From Nyssa sinensis (lineage: Eukaryota; Streptophyta; Magnoliopsida; Cornales; Nyssaceae), in the NCBI GenBank assembly GCA_008638375.1, contig CM018047.1, positions 52,336,679 to 52,400,678 on the forward strand: DNA of 64,000 nucleotides. Reading direction: 5' to 3'. Positions within the stretch are counted from its first letter, which is position 1. Every line of letters begins with the position of its first letter. Of this stretch, positions 40,054 to 51,510 are shown piece after piece. Position numbers and translations under genes: made by a program. The notes under the pieces were generated by a model. That model searched no databases. It saw nothing but the letters and a program-made list of their open reading frames with translations, and was not told where the DNA came from.

Positions 40054-40587
40054 TGATACGTCATAAAAACATTTTGCTAAAATCAGATAACTTAAACACG
40101 TTCCGAAAAGCTAGTTTTTCTTACATTTTATGGGAAAATATACCGAGGTACACCTCGGTATACCGATCTCGGAACAATTGAATAAATCGACAAAAAGAAT
40201 GACGAAAGTCTCATGATTATACTGCAATAGCCTGACAGGCGGTGAGCCCTAGTCCTGTCAAAAGGAGCTACAGGCTTGGAAAACCATTCCTGCACGTACA
40301 CGTGTAAAGGGAGCCATAAATTATATGAAAGGGATGTCCGCCGCTTGTCAGACAAGTTAAACCGCCTCCTCAACACTATAAACAATGAAAAATAAGTATG
40401 AAAAAGGAGATCTGCATCTATAATATTTTCTGAAAAAAGAGCCAAACTTTTGATCACAAAAAAGAATACTAACTTAACCATCGGAGAGGTTACCACTGGA
40501 ACCTTTCCCGGTGGCTTTTTACAAATCATCTCTTTTCAGGTTCACAGCGATGGATTATTCCATGACGAGCCCAAACAAGCTGCATCA
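40054..40587 (+). repeat. Tat element 5' LTR
   Basis: TGATACGTC...CTGCATCA, 534 bp. TATA box CTATAAACA at about 40377-40382. A perfect 11-bp-arm palindrome lies at 40139-40162. The LTR drives plus-strand transcription, away from the peptide gene at 39412-39971. Confidence 0.95.
40139..40162. promoter_or_regulatory. Perfect U3 palindrome TATACCGAGGT-AC-ACCTCGGTATA
   Basis: Eleven-base arms with a 2-nt spacer, followed at once by a third partial copy TATACCGATCTCGG. Present again at 50003-50026 and, with two changes, in the diverged LTR near 12195-12220. Position in U3 upstream of the TATA box suggests a dimeric transcription-factor site; this is inference. Confidence 0.5.
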
Positions 40588-40590
40588 GCT

Positions 40591-40607
40591 TGGCGCCGTC
40601 TGTGGGA
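40591..40607 (+). other. Primer-binding site of the Tat element
   Basis: TGGCGCCGTCTGTGGGA begins three bases after the LTR end. The TGGCGCCG core is complementary to the 3' end usually assigned to tRNA-Asp in plant Tat and Athila elements. Confidence 0.8.
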
Positions 40608-40660
40608 ACGTTTAACGTTCTTCTCTATCTTCTTTTCTTCATTTAAAGTGTTTGGTAGTC

Positions 40661-42459
40661 ATGACTTCCAACCGTCGTTCTGTACCACTATCCACTCAAC
40701 CCCTCGCTCAGGATGAATAAGTTGCAACTTCTGATCCTATGCAGCAACAGCTGGATCAAATTCGAGCTCAGATGCAGAAACAAGCCGATCAAATGCAGGC
40801 TCAGCTCTTTGCCATATCTCAGGTCTTGGCTTCTTTGACACAAAATCCATCGGTTCTCCCTCACTCTGGAGTGCCTGAAAGCGGATATCCGTTAGTGTAT
40901 CCTCCGCAACGGAGGCAGTATGAGGAGGGTGGCCCTAGCGTTCGTCCCTTTTCTCCTCAGGGTGTAACTCCAGTTCGATATGACGTTCCGGGGGGTGTAC
41001 CCAACATGCAACCTAACAACGTTATTTATAGCAGGGGCCATGTTGTTAGCCCTGCGAATTCCGGTGCTAACTTGGTGCAATCCGGACCACCATTTCAGCC
41101 GGCACCTGCGCCCAATCAAAGACAGCCCGAGCATGCAATCCCCAGTCAGAACAATCCTCAACCTACTGGGCTTGAGGGTGGTATACCAGGATTTCAGCAC
41201 TCTGCCCCATCCAGAGTACCTCTACGATCAGAAGAAGTGGCAGACTCCATAGGACAAGCAGTTCCTGCTCGAGAAGGACTTCCACCTCCTCAACAAGACG
41301 AAATAGCAAAGCTTCTCGGAAGATTTACGACTCCATTTACCCCAGCTATATTGGCCGAGGAGCGTCCTCGTAAGTTCATTGTCCCAAAATTCACCCCGTA
41401 TGAAGGATTGGATGATCCTGGCGATCATCTTTCGAATTACCAGCACACCATGGCCCTTCATGGCGCCGCTGACGCATTTCTATGCCGCACCTTTGTGACA
41501 AGTCTCAAAGGGGCAGCCCTTCGATGGTTCCATAATCTTCCCCCAAATTCAGTCCCCAACTTTTACGAGCTCAGCAGGCGCTTCCTTGATCGCTTTCTAA
41601 CCAGCAGACGGCTCAGAAAGGGACCGGAATTTCTTATGTCCATAAAACAACGAAAGGGAGAATCCCTCAGGGATTATATCGCTCGCTTTAATGCCGAGCT
41701 GACCGAGATCACTGATTGTGGTGCAGCCTTCTTGGTGGCCGCCTTACATGCTGGACTCTGGCCAGGACGTTTTCATGATTCCCTGACAAAAAATCCTCCA
41801 GTCGATATGGCGTCATTAATGGAGAGGGCAAGAAAACACATCAACTTGGAAGACACCAGAACATCCCTTCGTCTTGCCAAAGAACAAGTACAAAATGAGG
41901 GGAAGTCACAAACGCAGAATACTGGCAATACCAGCAAACGGCAGAGAAGTCCTGAGACGAAAACATCCCGAGGTCAAAATCAGACCACATCGGGACGTTT
42001 CAGGTCATATGCACCTCTGAGTGTGCCATTGCCTCCCTTGACCGCTTCTATATCTGAGATCTATAATCACGTCAAGACACGTGAAAATTCAAGCGTCCAG
42101 ATCCATTATATGCTGATCCGGACCACCGAGATCGTAGTAAGTATTGTGAGTTTCACCGAGATCACGGACATACTACGGAAACATGCCGACATCTTCAACA
42201 AGAGATTGAGCAGCTAATTCGGAGGGGACGACTGAGAGAATTCGTTCAACGAGAGTCTGGACCAAATAATCAGACTCAGAAACCCCAACAACCTCGGCAA
42301 GAGCCTAAGCCTCAGCCACCAAGACAAGATCAGGGGTCCAATCTTGGGACAAATCAGCCATCACAGGCCAATACTCATGTTATCCTCGTCCTCCATGCCA
42401 CTAATTCTCTCTCTGGCACTTCAAATCGGGCGAGGAAACGTTATGCGCGCGAAGCAAAG
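40661..42459 (+). pseudogene. Tat gag, broken
   Basis: The natural start is the ATG at 40661 (MTSNRRSVPLS); a TAA at 40718-40720 interrupts the frame, which continues open to 42217. Heptad-like Gln-rich N-terminus (MQQQLDQIRAQMQKQADQMQ), Pro-rich middle, then the capsid/Retrotrans_gag core around 41490-41830 (GAALRWFHNLP, FLDRFLTSRR, ESLRDYIARFN). A one-base loss near 42087-42089 shifts frame. The true continuation in the next frame carries a zinc-knuckle-like C-x2-H...GH-x4-C at about 42144-42187 and runs on into protease. Structural protein of the virus-like particle; this copy cannot make a full Gag. Confidence 0.88.
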
Positions 42460-43035
42460 ATGGCACCAATTCCAGTTCAGATCATGAATCTGGAAAAAAG
42501 GTTGAGACCCTCACCACTAATCCAATTTTCTGAGCTAGATCTGGCTGGCGTACATCATCCACACACCGATGCACTAGTCATTACTCTTCGTATCGCTAAT
42601 TTCGACATATCTAGAGTATTAGTGGACACAGGTAGTTCCACGAATATTTTATTTTATGAGCCTTTCCAGAAAATGAAGTTGAACGTATCTGACCTAAAAG
42701 ATACCTCGGCAGTAATGGCTAGTTTCGATGGACATCTAAGTTCTCCTATGGGCGGTATTGACTTCCCAACAACTATTGGGATCGGCGAAGAACAAAAAAC
42801 AGTGTTATCTGAATATGTGATTGTGGATTGCCGATCTCCCTACAACGTAATCATGGGAAGACCATGGTTACATCAAATAGGGGCTGTTACGTCCACCCTT
42901 CACCAGTGTCTCAAATATGTACAGAATGATCAAGTCTGCACTATTCGAGGTTCCCAATCATCATTCGGGAATGCCATGTTGTTGCACTCAAAGGTAACAA
43001 ACAGCAATAGCAATTACAGGCACCTCGGAGGCTCA
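42460..43035 (+). pseudogene. Tat aspartic protease region
   Basis: Retropepsin signature LVDTGSSTNILF with DTGSS at 42625-42639 and a later NVIMGRPWLH strand. It is in the frame of the shifted 3' part of gag. The frame is lost by a one-base deletion near 43026-43029, directly before the linker to reverse transcriptase, and the stop at 43036-43038 belongs to the wrong frame. Confidence 0.88.
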
Positions 43036-43039
43036 TAAC

Positions 43040-44642
43040 TTCCGACCTCTATAACCAATGTGAAAATAAAGAATGTCCTACCGAGATTGATGAACCTTTA
43101 AGCCCACGCGGTGTTGATAGCATGGCGGTTCCCATCCAAGAGCCGCTTAAGATTTCGGTGGGCCTAGAGACAGAAGAGCATTACTTACAAGTGGGAGCTG
43201 ATTTACCCCTATCAGAACAAAAAGCGATAATCGAATTTCTGAAAACTCAGTTGTCGACTTTTGCATGGGAAACTAAGGACATGGAAGGTATTAATCCATC
43301 ATGTATTTGCCACAAGCTTACAACAAATCCTAATTGCCACCCTGTACGGCAAAAAAGGCGGACGTTTGCTCCCGAAAGACATAAAATCATTAATGAAGAA
43401 GTCCAGCGGTTACTAGATGCAAAGCTAATCAGGGAGGTGTTTTACCCAGAATGGCTTGCTAACACCGTCTTGGTTAAAAAGAAAAATGGGAAATGGCGAG
43501 TATGCGTTGACTATACCGACCTCAACAAAGCCTGTCCTAAGGACAGCTTTCCTATCCCGAGAATTGATCAACTCGTGGACGCAACTGCTGGTTATGAACT
43601 GATGAGCTTCATGGATGCATACTCAGGATACAACCAGATTCAAATGTATCCTCCCGACCAAGAAAAGACCTCCTTCATCTCTGAACGAGGTTTATACTGT
43701 TATAAAGTGATGCCTTTCGGCCTCAAAAACGCCGGAGCCACATATCAACGTTTGGTCAATAAAATATTTGCACCTCTGCTCGGTGGTACGATGGAGGTAT
43801 ATATCGATGATATGCTGGTCAAGAGTCAGCAGAAGAAGGACCACGTTGAACACTTGAAACAGACATTTGAGATCCTCAACATGCACAAGATGAAGTTGAA
43901 TCCCTCCAAATGTACCTTTGGGGTCAGCCGTGGAAAGTTTCTGGGTTTTCTTGTTTCACAGCGAGGAATTGAAGCCGATCCATCACAAATAAAAGCTTTG
44001 GCCCAACTTGAACCACCAAAGTCTAGGAAGGATATACAGGCATTAAATGGTCGGATTGCGGCATTGAATCGCTTCATATCAAGATCCACGGATCGTTGTC
44101 TTCCGTTCTTTAAAGCTCTACGGGGGAATAAGGTCTTGGAATGGACCTCTGAATGCGACAAAGCCTTTAGGGAGCTTAAACAATATATGGAATCTCCAGA
44201 GCTGCTATCTACGCCAATGAAAGGAGAGAAACTTTTCTTATATCTCGCGGTATCTGAGAATGCTGTAAGCTCTGCGTTACTCAGAGAAGAGGAAGGGATC
44301 CAAAAACCCATATTCTACGTAAGTAAAGCACTTCTTGGGTCAGAAAAAAGGTATCCCGAGGTAGAGAAGTTGGCCTACGCACTCATTATATCCGCCAGAA
44401 AACTCAGGCCTTATTTTCAATCTCATTCAATTATAGTGCCAACCTCGTACCCCTTAAAAGCCATATTACAAAAACCTGAAACTTCAGGTCGACTTGTGAA
44501 ATGGTCCATAGAATTGGGAGAGTTCGACATCACATATACACCTCGGACGGCCATTAAAGCTCAGGCTTTGGCGGATTTTATTGCCGAATTCACCCCAGCG
44601 CTGAAACAAAAAATAGACGCTAACCCAACTTTGGCCATATGA
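43040..44642 (+). pseudogene. Tat reverse transcriptase and first RNase H
   Basis: RT core from about 43470: VCVDYTDLNKACPKDSFPIP, FMDAYSGYNQI, FGLKNAGATYQR and the catalytic YIDD at 43800-43811. RNase H follows (44215-44600; FYVSKALLGSEKRYPEVEKLA) but with LAVSENAVSSALL replacing the DAS motif, the degenerate first RNase H typical of Tat. A TGA at 44640-44642 ends the frame where the same frame continues into the second RNase H, so it is a nonsense lesion rather than a domain end. Confidence 0.92.
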
Positions 44643-46352
44643 CATCTGTATGTGGATGGTTCTTCTACTGATAAAGGTTCTGGAGTTGGTCTTGTCCTCC
44701 GATCTCCTGATGGTATCACCTCGGAAAAGGCAGTTACCTTGGGTTTCAGAGCCTCCAACAATGAAGCTGAATACGAAGCCTTAATCCTTGGCATGCAACT
44801 GGCCATAGAACAGGAAGCTCGTGACCTTGAAGCCTTCTCTGATTCACAATTAGTCGTGGGCCAAGTTCTGGGTGAATTCGCAGTAAAAGATGAAAGAATG
44901 ATCAAATATGCTGACATGGTAAAATCTCTAAAGCATTCATTTGTCACTTTCTGTATTCACAAAATAGAAAGAAGACAAAATACGAGAGCAGATGCCTTAG
45001 AAAATATGGCCTCTCACCTCTGTACCACAGGAGATTCAGAGTTATCTATCTCCTCCCGAGATCACCCTAGTATAGACAATATTCAGCATGTACACGTCTC
45101 GGAACAGTCTCAGGATTGGAGGGCTCCAATCATCAGATATTTGAAGGAAGGGCAGTTACCTGATGACAGAAATAAAGCCCGAAAATTACGAATCAGGTCA
45201 GCTCGATACTCAATGATAAATGAGCAACTCTATCGAAGGTCGTACACCCAACCCCTACTGAGGTGCCTATCTCCCGAAGAGTCTGAATATGTGCTAGCCG
45301 AGATCCATGAAGGGATATGCGGCAATCACAATGGTGGCAGGACCATCTCCCATCGAGCATTAACCTATGGTTATTACTGGCCTAGTATGCTGAATCAAGC
45401 CAGAGAATATGTAAAGAAATGCGACAAATGCCAGCGTTTTGCTTCGTATCAACATTTACCACAGCAGAAGCTTACGCCCATTGCAAGTCCCTGGCCTTTT
45501 TTCCAATGGGGGATGGATATAGTAGGACCTTTACCAAAGGCTCCTCAAAACAAGAAATTTTTGCTGATCGCTATTGATTATTTCTCCAAATGGGCGGAAG
45601 CAGAACCATTGACTCACATTACCGAGATGGATGTAAAGAATTTCACATGGAGAAATATCGTTTGCAGGTTTGGAGTGCCAAGAACTATCATATCAGATAA
45701 CGGCACCCAGTTTACAGGAAAAATATTTAGGAAATTCTGTGATGACCTCCACATCAGCCATCATTTTTCCTCACCAGGACATCCACAGGCGAATGGACAG
45801 GCTGAGGTGACTAATCGAACTATCTTAACTGGTATTAAAAAGAGGTTAGAACGAGCAAAAGAAAAATGGGTCGAAGAGCTTCCTGGTGTACTTTGGGCCT
45901 ACCGAACAACAAGGAGAATCTCCACTCAGGAAACGCCGTTCTCACTCACGTATGGTACCGAGGCGGTCATTCCAGTTGAAATCGGTATGCCCACATTGAG
46001 AACGGAAACTTTCGATCAAGACACTAATCATCTTCAGTTAACCGAGAACCTCGACTTATTAGAAGGGAAAAGAGAACAGGCTTCAATCCGAATGGAAGAA
46101 TGTCAGTGAAGGATGGCCAAAAGCTTTAATAAGAAGGTGAAAGGTAAAAACTTTGACTTAGGTGATTTGGTGCTGTGAAGAATCTTCCCTAATACAAAGG
46201 AACCTACGATGGGAAAGTTGTCCCCAAACTGGGAAGGACCTTACCGAGTTGTAAAGATTAACAGGCCTACAACCTATTGGTTAGAAGATATGGGGGGAAA
46301 ACCGGTTCCCCGACCATGGAACATCGAGCACCTGAGACAATATTATCAATAA
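44643..46352 (+). pseudogene. Tat second RNase H (aRNH) and integrase
   Basis: In the same frame as the RT. The archaeal-type RNase H reads LYVDGSSTDKGSGVG, NEAEYEALILGM and AFSDSQLVVGQ, with the D-E-D residues retained. Integrase has the H-H-C-C finger (45307-45440; CDKCQRF) and core D-D-E: MDIVGP, SDNGTQF and GQAEVTNR. TGA codons at 46107-46109 and 46176-46178 fall where family members usually have Arg (CGA to TGA is one CpG transition). The frame ends LRQYYQ and TAA at 46350-46352. Integrase catalytic core itself is uninterrupted. Confidence 0.92.
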
Positions 46353-46421
46353 AGTTGTTTCTACTTTGCAGGTGATATATCTTCTCAACATAAAAGGTCT
46401 ACCAACTGGTTCTATCTCAAA

Positions 46422-46890
46422 AGGCCCCTACAAGCATAAGTGCTGTAGGTATGGCTCCAAGCAAAGAGACTGGTCTATAGACCTGATCTCAAATTCATCA
46501 AGGCCCCTACAAGCGTAAGTGCTGTAGGTATGGCTCCAAGCAAAGAGACTGGTCTATAGACCTGATCTCAAATTCATCAAGGCCCCTACAAGCGTAAGTG
46601 CTGTAGGTATGGCTCCAAGCAAAGAGACTGGTCTATAGACCTAATCTCAAAATTCATCAAGGCCCCTACAAGCGTAAGTGCTGTAGGTATGGCTCCAAGC
46701 AAAGAGAGTGGTCTACCGACCTGATCTCAAAATCAAAAAAGCCCCTATAAGCACTAGTGCTATAGGTATGGCTTCAAGTGAAGAAACTGGTTTATAAAAC
46801 TTCTTTCACGAAGAACAAATGCCCCTACAAGCAAGATCACTGTAGGTATGGTCCCAAATTCAATAATGGGTCTACCGACCTGTTTTATCT
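46422..46890 (+). repeat. Six tandem repeats of about 80 bp between pol and the antisense gene
   Basis: Units start at about 46422, 46502, 46581, 46661, 46740 and 46820 with GGCCCCTACAAGC..., each containing GCTGTAGGTATGGCTCCAAG and a TGGTCTAT.GACCTGATCTC block. The first four are nearly identical and the last two diverged, so growth was recent at the 5' side. Such arrays are a recurrent feature of Tat-lineage 3' regions. Confidence 0.93.
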
Positions 46891-47303
46891 GAAGGCAACC
46901 TGTTTATGTGCTATGAATCTAGTCCATGTTTGTTGACAATTAAAGTATCCGTATCTTCTCATATGCCAAAGACTGTATACTACAGAAAGTTTAGAACTTT
47001 CATCATCGTATCTTGTTTTATGGCAAGTTGCTGATCTCGGAATTCAGAAGTCATGTTCTCGACATCAGTCTATAAAGTATTGATTTCAGCTTTCTTGACT
47101 ACTGGAACTAATCTTGGTAAGTACTTTATTTAAAGTTTTGTCTTTTACATGTTTAGAAAGATAAAAAAAAAAAACAAACGTATACATATCAAGTTACTCA
47201 AACATTTCGAGTTAGCATGAATAGAAAGCAACACTTATATATATATGAATCAAGGTTCCCAAAATACAAATCATCACCACTAAAAACCGTACAAATTTAA
47301 ACA
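46891..47303. other. Tat spacer between tandem repeats and antisense gene
   Basis: About 410 bp, non-coding, AT-rich; it would hold the 3' end of the antisense transcript. Confidence 0.5.
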
Positions 47304-49418
47304 TTATTTCGGCTTTGGAGGGACAGAAGACAAGGGAGGAACAATTTCAACAAAACCCTCCATATCTGGTGGGTTAGGAGAGCTCGGTAGAGACTCTACC
47401 TCTACCTCATCCAAACAAGAAATATCCAGGTTTGGGTACAATTTTTGAACTTTCTTCCTACAGAGGAGATAACCAGAATCTACCAGCTCTCTTCCCATTG
47501 AGTTCACTAAATCCATCATTCCAGCTTTGGTAGCCTCCTGGGTAGCCATCTTAACTTCTTCAAGTTTTGAAGCCGCCGCTACCTTGGTATCTTTTACCTT
47601 TTTCTTTTGTTCCTCCATCTTCTGACGAAACATATCCCGTTGATCGATCATGACTCCTAGCTTCTGGCTTAAAACTATGTTTTCCGACTCAATAGCTTTA
47701 CACTTAGTCTCCAGAGACATGACCCTGGCTTGCGCTGCCCCAAGGTCAGCGTCAGAAACCCTTAATTTGGTTTCTACATGAGTCAGATTCGATTTAGCCA
47801 CAGTGAGTTCCGTTTGAGTGTTCTTGACTTCAATTTGGGCCGTCTTCAATTCGGCCTTCACCCTCTTCAGTTCTTCTTGAAGACTCGTTGCCTTCTGGGC
47901 TTCATCGAAACGATCCATTAAAAGTCCCATCGCTTCAACACCCTACCGACAAAACAAAATAAATAAATAAAATAAAATAAAATAAAATAAAAAATAAAAA
48001 ATAAAAAAGAGGAGAAAAGAAAAGCCTTACCCTCACATAACCCGTCATCAGCTCGCCCATAATCTGCCTTGTATCTTTCTTTTGAAAGCCAGAAGGCAAT
48101 CCCATCTTTAGAGCCGCTTTAATGGCCTCAGAACTATTGGGTGCCGCTGCAGGATTAGGAGGTCCTGAGCTTGACCCCCCTTTAGCACTAGGCGGGCGAG
48201 ACGAAGTGGTTACTAGAATAGCTGGGGCAGTTTTGGCTTGTGGAGGTTGGACCTCAACGGGCTGCGAAGGTCCGGGTTGAGTTGTCCTGTTGGCCTCCTG
48301 AGCCGATGTCTCGGTAGCCTCCTGAGCCGATGTCTCGGCAGCCTCCCGAGCAGCCCTCGACGCTACCCTCCTCTTCTTTTGAACTGGCCTCGGTACTTCC
48401 GATGATGTCGGGACCTCTGATGACATCGGAGTCTCAGCTGGCTCAGGCATTGAGGAGGTTGAACCTCCCGTTTTCGACTTGGAGGGTGGGACGTAACCGG
48501 CCAAAATGGACTTCTTTACTTTAACAGCATCATCCTTGGTCAGTCCTGCAGCCATCATATTTGCCGGTGAAAGAATCTGTAAATGATGTCGGTAGGGAGG
48601 TTGAAGAAGTTGAGCGAATTTTCTCTCTAGTTCGAGCGTGGAAGGTGCCCTTTTCCAACTCTTTTTGTCTGTAGAAAGATCATAAAACAAAGTAAAATCG
48701 TAAATATGGAGAGAAAAACATTAACATATTATGATTTAATTGAGATCTAACAAGACTCACCAATGGGGCCGGTTTGCCGAGGAAAAAGACTCAGGTCGCC
48801 TTCATAGTCTTCTCGCTCCCAACCTCCCCCTACGAAAAAATACCACTTCTTCCATGTTTTATTGGAAGAGGGTACCACTGTCAGAGGTCGGTACCTCTGA
48901 TCAAAACATGTATAATAAAGTCCCTCTGTAGAGAGGAACTTCATATCCATTTTACTACGAACAAGGTCCAGATCTACTAGGACTTTATTCAAATGCCTTA
49001 AAACGATAAAACCTAAAAGCTGCCTCCAACTATTGACGTTTAGATCGGCAGGACAGATATTAAAATAAATAAAAAACTCTCTAAGCAGAGGGTGTAAAGG
49101 GAGGCGTACGCCTAATTCAAACCATTCTAAATAAACGCAGATTTCCCCCCGTTTAACATCGGAGGGACGATCTGATGGCTTGGGAACTCTACATGATACA
49201 TTCTTGGGAAATCGAAATCGCCTCCTAAGGTTGAACAGCATCCCCTTAGTTATATGGCTCTCACCCTCTTCCCTCTGAGATTTTTTAACTTCCCCCTCGC
49301 CAGATTCATGGGCGGAATCATAAGAAGAAAAAGATGAAGTAGAAGATGAAGACAACGGATCCTCTTCCCCTCTCATTCCTGGCTCAACCCTTACTTCACT
49401 CGGGTTGGGAGTAGCCAT
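47304..49418 (-). CDS. Tat antisense extra gene, three exons, 644 aa, intact
   Basis: Exons 49418-48761 (658 nt), 48668-48031 (638 nt) and 47942-47304 (639 nt) join through GT-AG introns (GTGAGT...CTACAG and GTAAGG...CGGTAG) with no stop. Exon 1 (MATPNPSEVRVEP) carries an acidic Ser-rich N-terminus, then the Transposase_28-like domain (CRVPKPSDRPSD, GEICVYLEWFE, NSWRQLL, KTWKKWYFFVGGGWERE). Exon 2 is Pro/Ser/Thr-rich with a basic KKRRVASRAARE patch and a TSAQEA repeat. Exon 3 is coiled coil (about residues 435-600) ending VPPKPK. The product looks nuclear and self-associating. Extra ORFs of this type occur in Tat elements; role unknown. Unlike gag-pol, nothing is broken here. Transcription would start between 49419 and the 3' LTR. 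Confidence 0.85.
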
Positions 49419-49898
49419 GATTGATTCGCAACACAGAGTGATTACGAAGAAAGAATAAGAAGAAGAAGAAATTAGAATATTACCGGTCACAAATTTCCAA
49501 ACTCGATTTGACGTCGCCGGAAATCGCCTTGAACTTACTAGAGATTATGCTTGCAGAAATTTGGAGATTATGCTTGCAGAAATTTCCAAAAATCTTTGAA
49601 GATATTCCGCACGGTATAAATGGATTTGGTAAAAACAAACCCTCATTACCCCTCAAACGTATCAGTTTACCCTTTTCGAGAACCGGGAAAGTGAATATTT
49701 AAAATTCTCGAGAAACTCAAAACGGCTGATGTAATAAATGATATCGATTTTCAAAGCGACAATCTGCGTATTAATTATACCGTGACGGCTATGTCTTTTC
49801 GAGATGTAAAAATCTGTTAATACGCGCGTGTTTTCGATATACACGTGACTTTACCAAAACTGCAGCCTCAGTGCAAATACGTGTGTTTTTAGCACTAA

Positions 49899-49917
49899 GG
49901 CTTGGGGGGGGAGTAAC
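49899..49917 (+). other. Polypurine tract of the Tat element
   Basis: GGCTTGGGGGGGGAGTAAC directly before the 3' LTR; the corresponding sequence before the LTR at 12104 is GGCTTCAGGGGGGAGTAAC. Confidence 0.85.
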
Positions 49918-50451
49918 TGATACGTCATAAAAACATTTTGCTTAAATCAGATAACTTAAACACGTTCCGAAAAGCTAGTTTTTCTTACATTTTATGGGAA
50001 AATATACCGAGGTACACCTCGGTATACCGATCTCGGAACAATTGAATAAATCGACAAAAAGAATGACGAAAGTCTCATGATTATACTGCAATAGCCTGAC
50101 AGGGGGTGAGCCCTAGTCCTGTCAAAAGGAGCTACAGGCTTGGAAAACCATTCCTGCACGTACACGTGTAAAGGGAGCCATAAATTATATGAAAGGGATG
50201 TCCGCCGCTTGTCAGACAAGTTAAACCGCCTCCTCAACACTATAAACAAGGAAAAGTAAGTATGAAAAAGGAGATCTGCATCTATAATATTTTCTGAAAA
50301 AAGAGCCAAACTTTTGATCACAAAAAAGAATACTAACTTAACCATCGGAGAGGTTACCACCGGAACCTTTCCCGGTGGCTTTTTACAAATCATCTCTTTT
50401 CAGGTTCACAGCGATGGATTATTCCATGACGAGCCCAAACAAGCTGCATCA
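49918..50451 (+). repeat. Tat element 3' LTR
   Basis: 534 bp, same length as the 5' LTR. The five differences seen lie near positions 26, 192, 333, 339 and 437 of the LTR. Confidence 0.95.
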
Positions 50452-50456
50452 CCATT

Positions 50457-51505
50457 AAAATAAGGATGCATGGCAGCAGCAATGAAAGACCAGCTGATAG
50501 GTCCTCTGACTTCTTCTTTTCGTCTCTAATTAATTATCTTAAGACTACTAGAAGAAAGAAGTTGTTTATGGGAGAAAAAAAGTTAGATTCGTCTTGAATG
50601 TCAAGTTCAAGCCTTCGAACTTATATAATCGGATTAACTTGCAATGAGAAACATAGATTTTAATCTCTTGCATTTTAATATCAATTATTGCATTTAAGAC
50701 TAAGGTCTTATCTAAGTGATACACAAATGACAGTAAGTTCAATTCACCCTTCTCGCATTCTTGTATAAGAAAAATTCAATTATTGCATTCTTTACATGCA
50801 TTCACCAGAAATTATTCAATATTAGAAAAAGGAAGAAGTTAAAGACAAAATTTTTAAATCAATACTAAGAATCAAACCTATAATCTCACGATTCTCACCC
50901 CTCTTTTTAAAATATCATGCAAATAATCAGTGACGGATTTAGACTATAAAATTTAAGGGGACAAAAATATGAAAATTATAATTTTAGGGAATCCTTATAA
51001 AAAATTGAAAATTATTGAGGCAGTGTGCAATTTTTAATTTATAAAAAAAAAAATTTCAAAAACTAAAGGTAAAAAATTACATTTTGCCCCCCTTTAGACA
51101 ACACCTTGCACCTCCTCTACGCGAATAATTATTGACTTTGCTATGAAGACTAGCATTAAAAAAAGACATCATGTCAAAATCACCATGCCCAAGAGTCTAC
51201 ACCTTGGCAAGGGAAAAGAAAAATTAATGTACTTTAACATCTAACGATTAGGTAATGTAATTAAAAAATATTCTTTAAAAAAGAAAAGAAAAGAAAAAAA
51301 AATCTTGAATAATGGCTTACGGCATTGACTTGAAAATTGGCATGAGACCAGCTCAATTCACATGTTCATAGGAGGTCGTTATCTAAAAAATATTAATTAA
51401 TTGACACATTGTTCCGTCACTATAATTCTTATTGATAAACTTTTTGCTCATAAGTTTGTAGTGTTCATTGTAAATTTTATGAACTTTTTTTACAAATATA
51501 TATAT
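50457..51505. other. Array spacer between Tat and Athila insertions
   Basis: Continues the sequence interrupted at 40049 and matches 26345-26836 plus 27956-28620. It shows the empty site for the hAT element (single GAATCAAA at about 50871-50878). No gene. Confidence 0.7.
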
Positions 51506-51510
51506 ATATA

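Larger units (their letters stand above)
40054..50451 (+). mobile_element. Complete Tat-lineage Ty3/gypsy retrotransposon, 10,398 bp
   Basis: Two 534-bp LTRs (five differences by eye, about 1 percent) are bounded by perfect CCATT duplications (40049-40053 and 50452-50456); unit I at 26340-26360 shows the empty site. Order: 5' LTR, PBS, gag, protease, RT, RNase H, second RNase H, integrase, six 80-bp tandem repeats, antisense three-exon gene, polypurine tract, 3' LTR. A second RNase H after the first, lack of a chromodomain, and an extra ORF plus tandem repeats between pol and 3' LTR define the Tat lineage. The near-identical LTRs mark a recent insertion, yet gag-pol carries six disabling lesions, so mobilisation in trans is likely. 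Confidence 0.95.
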
